A stretch of 64,000 nucleotides of DNA from an uncultured Aquimarina sp. (GTDB taxonomy: Bacteria > Bacteroidota > Bacteroidia > Flavobacteriales > Flavobacteriaceae), in NCBI RefSeq assembly GCF_947492965.1, contig NZ_CANLOZ010000001.1, positions 496,001 to 560,000 of the forward strand, given 5' to 3'. Every line of letters begins with the position of its first letter. Within the stretch, counting starts at the first letter, position 1. The notes under the pieces were generated by a model, which had not been told where the DNA came from, ran no database searches, and saw only the letters and a list, made by a program, of their open reading frames with translations. Both the position numbers and the translations under genes were made by a program. This document shows, piece by piece, positions 55,171 through 64,000 of this stretch.

Positions 55171-57108
55171 ATGCTAAAGTTTAGATTAAAACATTTGATA
55201 ATCGTTGTGTTTTCATTAGTATTGGTTAACTGCAAAGATAAAGAGAAGGTCGAATATCTAGGCCATGATATATTATTGGATCAACTTATTTCTCAGGAGG
55301 ATACGGATGGAGATAAAAAGATTACAGTAGATGATAAGGGGCCTAAAAAGTTTGAATTTATAAATGCTGATGGAGAGGCTAATGTCGTAGAAGGAACTTA
55401 TCATTTGTCTAATTTGCTTCAAGAACTGGCAATTGCAGGAAAGAATGATACTATATCTTTGGATAAAGTTACAGAATCCCCAAGTGATCGAATTTCAAGA
55501 TTAATTAAAACACGATATTGGGATAATCTAACCAGATCGGTAGATAAAAAAGGACTGGCAGTAGTACTAGAAGATACAAAGTCCGAAACCGATACGTTCC
55601 GATTATATGTTCCATTTAATGATAAAGAGGCTATTGCGTATTTTGAGTCTATAAAAACAGAAATTCCTAAGTTAAAAGTAATCACCTTACCAGAAAAAAT
55701 AACGCCAGCGTATGTAAAAACCTTAAATAATGCATCAGGTATTCTTAATCTAGATCATTATACCGATGAAGAAGGGAATTATAATGCAAAACCTTTCGTA
55801 GTTCCTGGTGGAAGATTTAATGAGATGTATGGATGGGATAGTTATTTCGAATCTATTGGTCTGCTGATTGATGGTCGTTCTGATTTGGCAATGTCGATGG
55901 CAGATAATTTTGGATACCAGATAGAACATTATGGTAAGATTTTAAATGCAAATAGAAGCTATTATCTAACACGAACACAACCACCATTTTTCAGTTCTTT
56001 AGTAAAAGAAATTTATCAGCAAAACCCTTCAGTGTCTAGAGAATGGTTATCAAATAATCTAAAAATGATTATCAAAGAATATGAGACTATATGGATGGCG
56101 AAAGGAATACGTCTAACCGATACGGGTTTGAGTCGTTTTTATGGAGAAGGAATTGGAATCCCTCCAGAAACCGAGGAAGGTCATTTTGATTTCATATTAA
56201 ATAAATTTGCTAAGAAGCATAGTTTAACATTAGAAGAATTTACAGCTAAGTATGATTCCGGAGAGATTGTAGACAAGGAATTAGACCTGTATTTTACACA
56301 TGATCGCTCTATGAGAGAGAGTGGTCATGATACATCTAACCGATTGGATGATGTTTGTATTCATTTAAATACTGTGGGTATTAATAGTTTATTGTATAAA
56401 TATGAGCAAGATATTGCCTATTTGATCAAAGAAGTCTATGATGATAAGTTTACAATAAATGATAAGGACTATACATCTTCATATTGGTTGTCTAAAGCTG
56501 AAGAAAGAAAAAAGTTGATGAATGATTTGCTTTGGGATCCTGAGAAAAAAGCATATTACGACTACAATTTTATTACCAAAACCGAACAAAAAATTGAATC
56601 TGCTACAAATTATTATCCACTATGGGCTGGGTTATCTTCTAAGGAGCAAGCAGAATCTTTAGTTAAGAATTTATTCCAAGAGTTAGTGCAGAAAGGCGGA
56701 GTAGCTGCAACTACAGATATTGCAAACAAAGAGGATCCAAATGCTCCACAACGTCAATGGGACTATCCTAATGGTTGGGCTCCACATCAGATGATGATAT
56801 GGAGAGGATTAATGAATTACGGTTATGAAAAAGAAGCTCAGGAATTGGTATATCGTTGGTTATGGATGATTACTAAAAATGCGGTTAATTATAACGGAAC
56901 CATCCCAGAAAAATATGATGTTGTCCAATGCACACACAAGGTATATGCAGAGTATGGCAATGTAGGTACTGAATTCGATTATATCACTCCAAGTGGATTT
57001 GGATGGATGAATGCTTCATATCAATTAGGATTAAACATTTTAAATGAAAAATTAAAGTCGCAGTTAGATGATTTGGTAGATCCTAATGAAATTTTTAACA
57101 AAAGGTAG
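55171..57108 (+). CDS. Periplasmic trehalase (GH37) lipoprotein with EF-hand-like loop
   Basis: A 645-aa family 37 glycoside hydrolase splitting trehalose into two glucose. Signature 1 PGGRFNEMYGWDSYFES (about 211) and signature 2 QWDYPNGWAPHQ (about 529) are both present. The catalytic acid Asp is probably in RESGHDTSNR (about 380) and the base Glu in PEKYDV (about 580), by analogy to E. coli Tre37A. The N-terminus is a signal peptide ending LVNC, probably a lipoprotein. Residues ~44-55 form DTDGDKKITVDD, a calcium EF-hand-like loop not found in E. coli trehalases. It pairs with the symporter upstream. Confidence 0.93.
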   Translation: MLKFRLKHLIIVVFSLVLVNCKDKEKVEYLGHDILLDQLISQEDTDGDKKITVDDKGPKKFEFINADGEANVVEGTYHLSNLLQELAIAGKNDTISLDKVTESPSDRISRLIKTRYWDNLTRSVDKKGLAVVLEDTKSETDTFRLYVPFNDKEAIAYFESIKTEIPKLKVITLPEKITPAYVKTLNNASGILNLDHYTDEEGNYNAKPFVVPGGRFNEMYGWDSYFESIGLLIDGRSDLAMSMADNFGYQIEHYGKILNANRSYYLTRTQPPFFSSLVKEIYQQNPSVSREWLSNNLKMIIKEYETIWMAKGIRLTDTGLSRFYGEGIGIPPETEEGHFDFILNKFAKKHSLTLEEFTAKYDSGEIVDKELDLYFTHDRSMRESGHDTSNRLDDVCIHLNTVGINSLLYKYEQDIAYLIKEVYDDKFTINDKDYTSSYWLSKAEERKKLMNDLLWDPEKKAYYDYNFITKTEQKIESATNYYPLWAGLSSKEQAESLVKNLFQELVQKGGVAATTDIANKEDPNAPQRQWDYPNGWAPHQMMIWRGLMNYGYEKEAQELVYRWLWMITKNAVNYNGTIPEKYDVVQCTHKVYAEYGNVGTEFDYITPSGFGWMNASYQLGLNILNEKLKSQLDDLVDPNEIFNKR

Positions 57109-57198
57109 TTGTAATTGATAATTTCGTAATTTAATTCATAAAAAAATATCAACTTCTCTTAAGTATTTATTTTTTTAAAGATAACTTGGATTTGCCTT

Positions 57199-57226
57199 TT
57201 GCATCTCGTTCAGACTTGTACCTTTG
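57199..57226 (+). promoter_or_regulatory. Promoter of maeB
   Basis: TTG (57199-57201), 17-base spacer, TACCTTTG (57219-57226), about 28 bases before the ATG. Confidence 0.7.
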
Positions 57227-57254
57227 TATAGCACACAATTTTTATTGATTTAGT

Positions 57255-59567
57255 ATGAGTATCGAAAGTAAACGAAGAGAAGCATTAATTTATCACGCAA
57301 AACCTTCTCCTGGTAAAATCAAGGTTGTACCTACCAAAAAATATGCTACACAAAGAGATTTATCTTTAGCATATTCTCCTGGAGTAGCAGAACCTTGTTT
57401 AGAAATCGAAAAAGATACAGCAAACGTATATAAATATACTGCTAAAGGAAACTTGGTGGCCGTCATCTCTAACGGAACCGCTGTTTTAGGTCTTGGTGAT
57501 ATAGGACCAGAAGCATCAAAACCAGTGATGGAAGGAAAGGGACTGTTATTCAAAATCTTTGCAGATATCGATGTGTTTGATATCGAGGTGGACACGAAAG
57601 ATGTAGACGCATTTATCGAAACCGTAAAAAATATTGCACCTACCTTTGGAGGAATTAATTTAGAAGATATTAAAGCTCCTGAAGCTTTTGAAATTGAAAG
57701 ACGTCTTAAAGAGGAATTGGATATCCCAGTAATGCATGACGATCAGCATGGAACTGCTATTATTTCTGCTGCTGCTCTCTTAAATGCTTTGGAAATTGCA
57801 GAGAAAGATATTGATAAAGTAAAAATAGTAGTTAGTGGAGCAGGAGCTGCCGCAGTGTCTTGTACCAGACTATACAAAGCTTTTGGAGCCAAAGCTGAGA
57901 ATATCGTAATGACCGATAGTAAAGGAGTTATAAGAAGTGATCGGGATAATCTGACTAAAGAAAAAGCTGAATTTGCAACCAATCGAGATCTAAATACATT
58001 GGCAGATGCTATGGAGGATGCTGATGTTTTTATAGGACTTTCAATGGCTAATTTAGTTGATCCTGAAATGTTGTTGTCTATGGCAGAAAATCCTATTGTT
58101 TTTGCTATGGCTAATCCGGATCCTGAAATACAGTATGATTTAGCAATTGATACTCGTAAAGATATCATCATGGCAACCGGAAGAAGTGACCATCCTAATC
58201 AGGTAAATAATGTTTTAGGGTTTCCATTTATATTTAGAGGAGCATTAGATGTAAGAGCGACAGGGATTAATGAAGAAATGAAAATGGCTGCTGTAAAAGC
58301 ACTTGCCGAATTAGCTAAAGAACCAGTTCCTGAGCAAGTGAATATAGCATACGGAGAAACAAGACTTAATTTCGGTAGAGATTATATCATTCCGAAGCCT
58401 TTTGATCCTCGTCTAATCGCAAAAGTTCCACCAGCTGTAGCCAAAGCAGCTATAGATAGTGGTATTGCAACAGAACCAATTGAGGATTGGGATAAATATG
58501 AAAGCGAGCTTTTAGAGCGAATGGGTAATGATAATAAGTTGGTGAGATTGTTAATGGATCGTGCTAAATTAAGTCCTAAACGAGTAGTTTTTGCAGAAGG
58601 GGATCATTTAGATGTTCTTAAAGCTGCACAAACTGTGAAAGAAGAAGGGATTGCTTTTCCAATTTTATTAGGAAGAAAAGATATCATCATCGAATTGATG
58701 AAAGAGATTGATTTTGATGCTGCAGGAGTTACAATAATTGATCCAAAGGCAGATGAAGAAATTGATCGCAAAAATAGATATGCGCAAAAGTACTGGCAAG
58801 AAAATAGTAGAAAAGGAATAACCTTATACGGTGCTCAGAGATTGATGAGAGAACGTAACTATTTTGCTGCTATGATGGTCAATGAAGGAGATGCTGATGC
58901 ACTTTTATCCGGATATTCCAGAAGTTACCCAACAGTACTAAAGCCAATGTTAGAGCTTATCGGTTTAGCTAAAGGGGCCACGCGAGTAGCTACCATGAAT
59001 GTTATGATGACTAATAAAGGGCCTTTGTTTATTAGCGATACTTCTATTAATATAGATCCAACATCAAAAGAATTGGCAAAGATTGCTCAAATGACAGCTA
59101 GAACTGTAGAAATGTTTGGAGTAGATCCAGTGATTGCAATGATCTCTTATGCGAATTTTGGGTCTTCAAAGCATCCAAATGCGTCTAAGGTGAAAGATGC
59201 TGTTTCTTATTTACATAGATATTATCCAAACTTAGTTGTTGATGGAGAATTGCAGATGGACTTTGCTCTAAACCGCGATATGCGCAAGGATAAATTTCCG
59301 TTTTCTAAACTCAATGGTCGAAAAGTAAATACATTGGTTTTTCCAAGTTTGGATTCTGCGAATAGTACCTATAAAATGCTTAAAGAATTAAATAATTTTG
59401 AATCTATCGGTCCTATTATGATGGGGATGAAAAAACCAGTGCATATTTTACAATTAGGAGCTAGTGTAGAAGAGATAATTAACGTTGCCGCAGTAGCCGT
59501 TATTGATGCACAAGAAAAAGAAAAAAGAGAAAAAGAGATGTTTTCATTAGTTTCTAGTGAGGCATAA
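57255..59567 (+). CDS. maeB: NADP-dependent malic enzyme (MaeB type, fused to PTA-like domain)
   Basis: A 770-aa enzyme oxidatively decarboxylating malate to pyruvate with NADPH. Malic enzyme part (about 1-425): DLSLAYSPGVAEPCLEI, GTAVLGLGDIGPEASKPVMEGK, DDQHGTAIISAAALLNAL, nucleotide-binding VVSGAGAAAVSC and MANPDPEIQYD. The C-terminal ~330 residues resemble phosphotransacetylase (VVFAEGDHLDVLKAAQTV...MNVMMTNKGPLFISDTSINI) and usually act as a non-catalytic regulatory domain sensing acetyl-CoA. Full-length, as in other Bacteroidetes. It has its own promoter and a terminator at 59598-59638. Confidence 0.96.
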   Translation: MSIESKRREALIYHAKPSPGKIKVVPTKKYATQRDLSLAYSPGVAEPCLEIEKDTANVYKYTAKGNLVAVISNGTAVLGLGDIGPEASKPVMEGKGLLFKIFADIDVFDIEVDTKDVDAFIETVKNIAPTFGGINLEDIKAPEAFEIERRLKEELDIPVMHDDQHGTAIISAAALLNALEIAEKDIDKVKIVVSGAGAAAVSCTRLYKAFGAKAENIVMTDSKGVIRSDRDNLTKEKAEFATNRDLNTLADAMEDADVFIGLSMANLVDPEMLLSMAENPIVFAMANPDPEIQYDLAIDTRKDIIMATGRSDHPNQVNNVLGFPFIFRGALDVRATGINEEMKMAAVKALAELAKEPVPEQVNIAYGETRLNFGRDYIIPKPFDPRLIAKVPPAVAKAAIDSGIATEPIEDWDKYESELLERMGNDNKLVRLLMDRAKLSPKRVVFAEGDHLDVLKAAQTVKEEGIAFPILLGRKDIIIELMKEIDFDAAGVTIIDPKADEEIDRKNRYAQKYWQENSRKGITLYGAQRLMRERNYFAAMMVNEGDADALLSGYSRSYPTVLKPMLELIGLAKGATRVATMNVMMTNKGPLFISDTSINIDPTSKELAKIAQMTARTVEMFGVDPVIAMISYANFGSSKHPNASKVKDAVSYLHRYYPNLVVDGELQMDFALNRDMRKDKFPFSKLNGRKVNTLVFPSLDSANSTYKMLKELNNFESIGPIMMGMKKPVHILQLGASVEEIINVAAVAVIDAQEKEKREKEMFSLVSSEA

Positions 59568-59597
59568 TTCGAAATATTGATAATATTTTACTAGTAT

Positions 59598-59638
59598 AAT
59601 AAGCTTCAAAAAGTTATCTTTTTGAAGCTTATTTTTTT
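59598..59638 (+). terminator. Terminator after maeB
   Basis: A 16-bp stem AATAAGCTTCAAAAAG/CTTTTTGAAGCTTATT with a TTAT loop, then T run. Confidence 0.9.
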
Positions 59639-59663
59639 AGCAGATTTTGTAGGATAATTTTCT

Positions 59664-59671
59664 TACTTTTG
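59664..59671 (+). promoter_or_regulatory. -7 box of ruvA-sprA
   Basis: TACTTTTG, 23 bases before the ruvA ATG. The nearest TTG upstream is only 14 bases away. Confidence 0.5.
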
Positions 59672-59694
59672 GATGCTTAACACTCATCTATAGA

Positions 59695-60276
59695 ATGATT
59701 ACACAAATCAAAGGGCGTCTCATAGAAAAAAATCCAACGGATGTAGTAATAGATTGTAATGGAGTAGGGTATCAATTACATGTTTCTTTACATACATTTT
59801 CTCTCATACCAGATCAAGAGGTTTTACAGTTGTACACACATCTTCAGGTAAAAGAAGATTCACATACCTTATTTGGTTTTGCAGAAAAATCCGAACGTGA
59901 GATTTTTAGACTTCTAATTTCTGTATCAGGAATTGGTGCTAGTACTGCTAGAACAATGCTGTCTTCTTTACATCCAGACCAGATTAAAGAAGCAATTGCT
60001 TCTAATGATGTGGCAACGATACAATCTATAAAAGGAATTGGAGCAAAAACGGCTCAGCGTGTTATCATAGATTTAAAAGATAAAATTCTTAAAGTTTATA
60101 ATATTGATGAACTTTCTGTATCCCAAAACAATACTAATAAGGATGAAGCGTTATCTGCTTTAGAAACCCTTGGATTTAATAGAAAACAAGCAGAAAAGGT
60201 TGTGGATAAAATCGTAAAAGCGAATCCGACAGAAACTGTAGAAAATATTATCAAGCAAGCACTAAAAAATTTATAA
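59695..60276 (+). CDS. ruvA: Holliday junction DNA helicase subunit RuvA
   Basis: A 193-aa protein that binds four-way junctions as a tetramer and recruits RuvB. Domain I OB-fold (MITQIKGRLIEKNPTDVVIDCNGVGY; ends near LFGFAEKSEREIFRLL), domain II with two helix-hairpin-helix motifs (SVSGIGASTARTML and SIKGIGAKTAQRVI) and domain III (EALSALETLGFNRKQAEKVV), which contacts RuvB. Complete. sprA starts five bases after the stop, the conserved flavobacterial ruvA-sprA order. Confidence 0.97.
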   Translation: MITQIKGRLIEKNPTDVVIDCNGVGYQLHVSLHTFSLIPDQEVLQLYTHLQVKEDSHTLFGFAEKSEREIFRLLISVSGIGASTARTMLSSLHPDQIKEAIASNDVATIQSIKGIGAKTAQRVIIDLKDKILKVYNIDELSVSQNNTNKDEALSALETLGFNRKQAEKVVDKIVKANPTETVENIIKQALKNL

Positions 60277-60281
60277 AAACA

Positions 60282-63200
60282 TTGAGTTCATTACATTCCT
60301 TATATTTTAAATTTTTAAAAAGACTAGTTTGTTTAATTGTACTTTGTAGTGGTGCGCTATATGGTCAGCAAAACGAGACCGTACGAGATTCTACCAGTAC
60401 TACTTTTACTTTAGGGGAAATTTCCTTACCAGATCCAAACAGTATTGTTGCTAAATATGAATATGATCCAGTTACAAATCGATACATCTATCGAGAAATG
60501 TTAGGATCTTTTAATGTAAGGTATCCATTATTTCTGACTCCCGAAGAATTTGAAGCGTTAGTGGAGGAAGAGCAGAGAAGAGATTATTTTAAAGAAAAAA
60601 TTAGTGCTTTTAGTGGTAAAACTGATGGTAGTGAAGAAAAAAGAAAAAACTTGTTGCCAATCTTCTATGTGAATTCTAGTTTTTTTGAAACTATTTTCGG
60701 AGGTAACGAGATTGAAATAATTCCTCAAGGGTCGGTAGAAATGGATTTAGGTATTTTGTATACAAAACAGGATAATCCAGCATTTTCTCCTCGAAACAGA
60801 AGTAATTTTACCTTTGATTTTGACCAGAGGATCAGCCTAAGTTTGTTAGGAAAAGTTGGGAAAAGGTTACAAATTACAGCTAACTACGATACAGAGTCTA
60901 CTTTCGATTTTCAAAATCAAATCAAATTAGAATATACACCTACGGAGGATGATATTATAAGAAGTATTGAAATTGGTAATGTAACGATGCCTATTAATAA
61001 CTCTTTGATACAAGGTTCACAAAGTCTTTTTGGAGCGAAGCTAGGATTGCAATTTGGTCGTACCAGTGTTACTGCTGTATATTCTGAACAAAGGTCTGAA
61101 ACAAGATCAGTAAATGTACAAGGAGGAGGAACCGTTGAAGATTTTGAGATTGATGCAGTAAATTATGATGACAATAGGCACTACTTTTTATCACACTACT
61201 TTAGAGATACTTATGATGAAGCTTTGACCAATTATCCGTTCATAAATAATAATATTCAAATCACAAGAATCGAGGTTTGGTTAACAAATAGAGCTACAAG
61301 TGCACAAACCTTAACAGATGCTAGAAATATTGTGGCTTTACAAGATCTAGGGGAATCTCCAGTAGCAGGTAATTTTACAATTCCAACATCACTTTTTAAT
61401 CAACCTGCAGGATCTTTTCCTGATAATAGGAATAATGATTTAGATCCAAGTGCTATTGGTCCTGCTGGTCCTATTACAGATGCAGTGAGACAAATTGCTA
61501 CTGTACAGCAAGGATTTACTGGAGCAATATCAGGTTTTAATGAAGGTTTTGATTATGCGATTCTCGAGAATGCAAGACAATTAAATCCTAATGAGTATAC
61601 ATTAAATACACAATTAGGATACATTTCTTTAAATCAAAAATTAAATAATGATGAGGTGCTTGCAGTTGCATATCAGTATACTGTAGGAGGAGAGGTGTTT
61701 CAGGTTGGTGAATTTGCTAATGATGGTGTAAATGCTACTGTTGGTGATAATACAGGTGCTGGTGTAGAGGTTGGATCTAGTAATAGTTTAGTAGTGAAAA
61801 TGCTAAAAAGTCCAATTATTAATGTGGAGCTTCCTATTTGGGATCTGATGATGAAAAACATCTATAATACAGGTGCTTTTAGACTAAACTCAGAAGATTT
61901 TAGATTAAATATTGTCTACACGAATCCTTCCCCAGTGAATTATATTACACAAGCAGAAGGTAGTACTACACCTCTGCCAGATGATGTAGAGCAAACAAGA
62001 CTTCTTACCGTATTTAATATGGATCGATTAAATCCAAATAACGATCCAGTACAAGGAGCAGATGGTGCGGGAGATGGTTTTTTCGATTATGTTCCTGGGC
62101 TTACTATTGATCCAGAAAATGGAAGGATTATTTTTACAACAGTAGAGCCTTTTGGACAACATTTATTTAATAAATTAGATAATGATGCCATAACAAATCC
62201 AAACGATTATACAAATCCTCTAAATTATAACGGTAATCAAAGTCGTTATGTTTTTAGGGAACTCTATACACAAACAAAGGTTATTGCAGAACAACAAGCA
62301 GCAGAAAATCAATTTTTTCAATTAAGAGGTCGTTATAAATCTTCTGGGCAAGATGGTATTCCGTTAGGGGCATTTAATGTTCCACAAGGGTCAGTAACTG
62401 TGACTGCCGGTGGGCGTACATTGCAAGAAGGAGTTGATTATACAGTGAATTATTCATTAGGTAGAGTGAATATTTTAGATGAAGCTTTGTTAGCGTCTAA
62501 TACACCAATTCAGGTTTCTACTGAAAATAATGCTGTTTTTGGACAGCAAACTAAGCGTTTCACAGGGTTGAATATAGAGCATAAGTTTAGTGACGATTTT
62601 ATTATTGGAGGAACCTATTTAAATCTAAATGAAAGGCCAATAACTCAAAAATCTAGTTATGATTTTGAGCCTATAAATAATACACTTTTAGGGTTTAATT
62701 TAAACTATTCAACAGAAGTTCCATTTCTTACTAGAATGGTAAACAAGTTACCTAATATAGATACTGATGTGCCATCAAATGTTTCTGTAAGAGCTGAAGG
62801 TGCTTATTTAATTGCTGGAGCGCCAAGAGGTGCGGATTTTGGTGGAGAAGTAACTACATATATTGATGATTTTGAAGGTGCTCAAACGCAAATTGATGTA
62901 AGTTCACCATTATCTTGGGAATTATCCAGTGTGCCTATTGGTTTTGGATCCACAAATGATGATGAGACATCCGTACAGGCAGGAATAGAATCAGGATATA
63001 GAAGAGCGGATTTATCATGGTATACCGTAGATCCCATATTCTATAGCAATGGTAGACCAAGTGGTGTAACAGATGAAGATATTAATTTTAATGAATCAAG
63101 AAGAGTATTTCTTGATGAAATTTTCCCAGAAACAGATATACCACCAGGTCAGACTTTATCATTGTTTCCGCTGGATTTACATTACAGACCAAATGAACGT

Positions 63201-64000
63201 GGTCCTTATAATTTTAACCCAGAATATGCTGGAGGCGCAACTCCTTCGCAACCAGAAAATAACTTCGCTGGTATTACAAGGCAATTAACGTCCACTAATT
63301 TTGAACAAGCTAATGTAGAGTTTATAGAATTCTGGTTAATGGATCCGTTTTTTGATCCAGGAGATGGGCAAGAGCCTTTAACGAATGCGACTAGCGGAAC
63401 CATTATTTTTCATTTAGGGAATATTAGTGAGGATGTCCTGAAGGATGGAAGAAAACAGTATGAAAATGGACTTCCTGCAGATGGTACTGATGAAGGTACT
63501 GTTACTACAACTTATGGAGATGCAAGAGTTCCGGTAAATCAATCGTTAATTTATGCCTTTGATTCTGAAGGGCAAGCCAGGATCAATCAGGATGCTGGAT
63601 ATGATGGTTTAAATGATGAACAAGAAGTTGCCGCATTTTCTGCAGATTTTGGTACCGAAGATCCTGCAAATGATAATTACCGTTACTTTTTACAAGGTGA
63701 AGGTAGTATTGTAGAGCGCTACCGTGATTATAATGGTACTCAGGGAAATTCACCGACAAGTGTAGCAGATGATGATAGAGGTAATACTACGTTTCCTACG
63801 GCGGAGGATGTGAATCGTGATAACACTATGAATACAATAGATAGTTATTATGAATACGAAATACCTATTTTTCCGGGTATGGGCTTTGGAAATGATGGTG
63901 GTACAGGATATATATCGGATTCTCCAGGACCACAGGATGCGATCATTTTAAATGGGGTGACTAGAAGTACTCGTTGGCTTCGATTCAAGATACCTATTTA
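60282..64000 (+). CDS. sprA: SprA, T9SS outer-membrane translocon protein, 5' part
   Basis: An open frame from TTG 60282 to the window edge, about 1239 codons of a protein normally near 2400 residues; only the N-terminal half is here. A signal peptide (FLKRLVCLIVLCSGALYGQ) precedes SprA-typical sequence: PDPNSIVAKYEYDPVTNRYIY, YPLFLTPEEFEALVEEEQR, KNLLPIFYVNSSFFETIFGG, EVIPQGSVEMDLGILYTKQD and QRISLSLLGKVGKRL. SprA (Sov in Porphyromonas) forms the giant 36-strand barrel that exports T9SS cargo and gliding adhesins. No frame break is seen in the visible part. No in-frame ATG precedes the signal peptide, so TTG is the likely start. Confidence 0.95.
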   Translation, partial: MSSLHSLYFKFLKRLVCLIVLCSGALYGQQNETVRDSTSTTFTLGEISLPDPNSIVAKYEYDPVTNRYIYREMLGSFNVRYPLFLTPEEFEALVEEEQRRDYFKEKISAFSGKTDGSEEKRKNLLPIFYVNSSFFETIFGGNEIEIIPQGSVEMDLGILYTKQDNPAFSPRNRSNFTFDFDQRISLSLLGKVGKRLQITANYDTESTFDFQNQIKLEYTPTEDDIIRSIEIGNVTMPINNSLIQGSQSLFGAKLGLQFGRTSVTAVYSEQRSETRSVNVQGGGTVEDFEIDAVNYDDNRHYFLSHYFRDTYDEALTNYPFINNNIQITRIEVWLTNRATSAQTLTDARNIVALQDLGESPVAGNFTIPTSLFNQPAGSFPDNRNNDLDPSAIGPAGPITDAVRQIATVQQGFTGAISGFNEGFDYAILENARQLNPNEYTLNTQLGYISLNQKLNNDEVLAVAYQYTVGGEVFQVGEFANDGVNATVGDNTGAGVEVGSSNSLVVKMLKSPIINVELPIWDLMMKNIYNTGAFRLNSEDFRLNIVYTNPSPVNYITQAEGSTTPLPDDVEQTRLLTVFNMDRLNPNNDPVQGADGAGDGFFDYVPGLTIDPENGRIIFTTVEPFGQHLFNKLDNDAITNPNDYTNPLNYNGNQSRYVFRELYTQTKVIAEQQAAENQFFQLRGRYKSSGQDGIPLGAFNVPQGSVTVTAGGRTLQEGVDYTVNYSLGRVNILDEALLASNTPIQVSTENNAVFGQQTKRFTGLNIEHKFSDDFIIGGTYLNLNERPITQKSSYDFEPINNTLLGFNLNYSTEVPFLTRMVNKLPNIDTDVPSNVSVRAEGAYLIAGAPRGADFGGEVTTYIDDFEGAQTQIDVSSPLSWELSSVPIGFGSTNDDETSVQAGIESGYRRADLSWYTVDPIFYSNGRPSGVTDEDINFNESRRVFLDEIFPETDIPPGQTLSLFPLDLHYRPNERGPYNFNPEYAGGATPSQPENNFAGITRQLTSTNFEQANVEFIEFWLMDPFFDPGDGQEPLTNATSGTIIFHLGNISEDVLKDGRKQYENGLPADGTDEGTVTTTYGDARVPVNQSLIYAFDSEGQARINQDAGYDGLNDEQEVAAFSADFGTEDPANDNYRYFLQGEGSIVERYRDYNGTQGNSPTSVADDDRGNTTFPTAEDVNRDNTMNTIDSYYEYEIPIFPGMGFGNDGGTGYISDSPGPQDAIILNGVTRSTRWLRFKIPI

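Noticed and set aside
57743..58171. 142-aa minus-strand ORF within maeB
   Set aside because: Antisense shadow of a well-conserved malic enzyme region, with the biased composition of antisense frames.
63073..63288. 71-aa ORF at the right end
   Set aside because: It lies in another frame within the open sprA reading frame that continues to the window edge.

Overview
The window is AT-rich chromosomal DNA from a marine-type member of the Flavobacteriaceae (Bacteroidetes). Four things support this: an alternative complex III operon (actABCDEF) running into coxBA, the start of the type IX secretion gene sprA directly behind ruvA, a T9SS C-terminal sorting domain on an LRR protein, and many flavobacterial promoters of the form TTG-N17-19-TAnnTTTG. 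Families such as DUF5916, DUF5686 and DUF2723 fit as well. An Aquimarina-like genus is my guess only. Almost all of the window is core chromosome. I see no insertion sequence, prophage, CRISPR array, rRNA or integrase.

Layout. 1-1.5 kb (+): the tail of a LexA/XRE-like regulator, then an ankyrin-repeat gene overlapping an unrecognised gene. 1.5-8.7 kb (-): asnS, a 745-bp AT-rich spacer with an orphan terminator, an MMPL/RND exporter and a DUF5686 outer-membrane protein. 8.7-13.5 kb (-): translation block frr-pyrH and tsf-rpsB-rpsI-rplM, with several structured intergenic segments. 13.7-17.7 kb (+): DUF5916 protein and a serine hydrolase lipoprotein. 17.8-24.8 kb: LRR/T9SS protein (-), small lipoprotein (+), TerC (-), polA (-). 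25.2-26.8 kb (+): metallophosphoesterase and a cysteine-less thioredoxin fold. 26.8-30.8 kb (-): polysaccharide deacetylase and DUF2723 membrane protein. Near 31 kb: tRNA-Gln (+), a 63-aa Cys-rich peptide gene with a double-glycine-like leader (-), and a tandem UspA gene split by an A10 tract (-). 32.6-37.2 kb (+): rimP-nusA-infB behind a leader terminator. 37.3 kb (-): SPOR protein. 38-49.8 kb (+): actABCDEF-coxBA. 49.9-53.2 kb (+): ruvB, cytochrome P450, queG. 53.4-57.1 kb (+): Na+/solute symporter and periplasmic trehalase. 57.3-64 kb (+): maeB, ruvA and the 5' half of sprA, cut by the window end.

How the genes work together. The 38-49.8 kb cluster encodes a quinol-to-oxygen electron transport branch: ACIII oxidises menaquinol, cytochrome domains carry electrons, and an aa3-type oxidase reduces O2. 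The symporter and trehalase form a trehalose-use pair. The ribosomal, EF-Ts, RRF, RimP, NusA and IF2 genes are growth-linked, and several have RNA structures in their leaders that suggest feedback control. SprA would export T9SS cargo such as the LRR protein encoded here.

No clear new multi-gene system is visible. The most original leads are the orphan Cys-rich RiPP/bacteriocin-like peptide (31289-31480), the hairpin-dense spacer between pyrH and tsf, the leader structures of rimP and rpsB, the orphan terminator at 3.67 kb, and the A10 frameshift in uspA.
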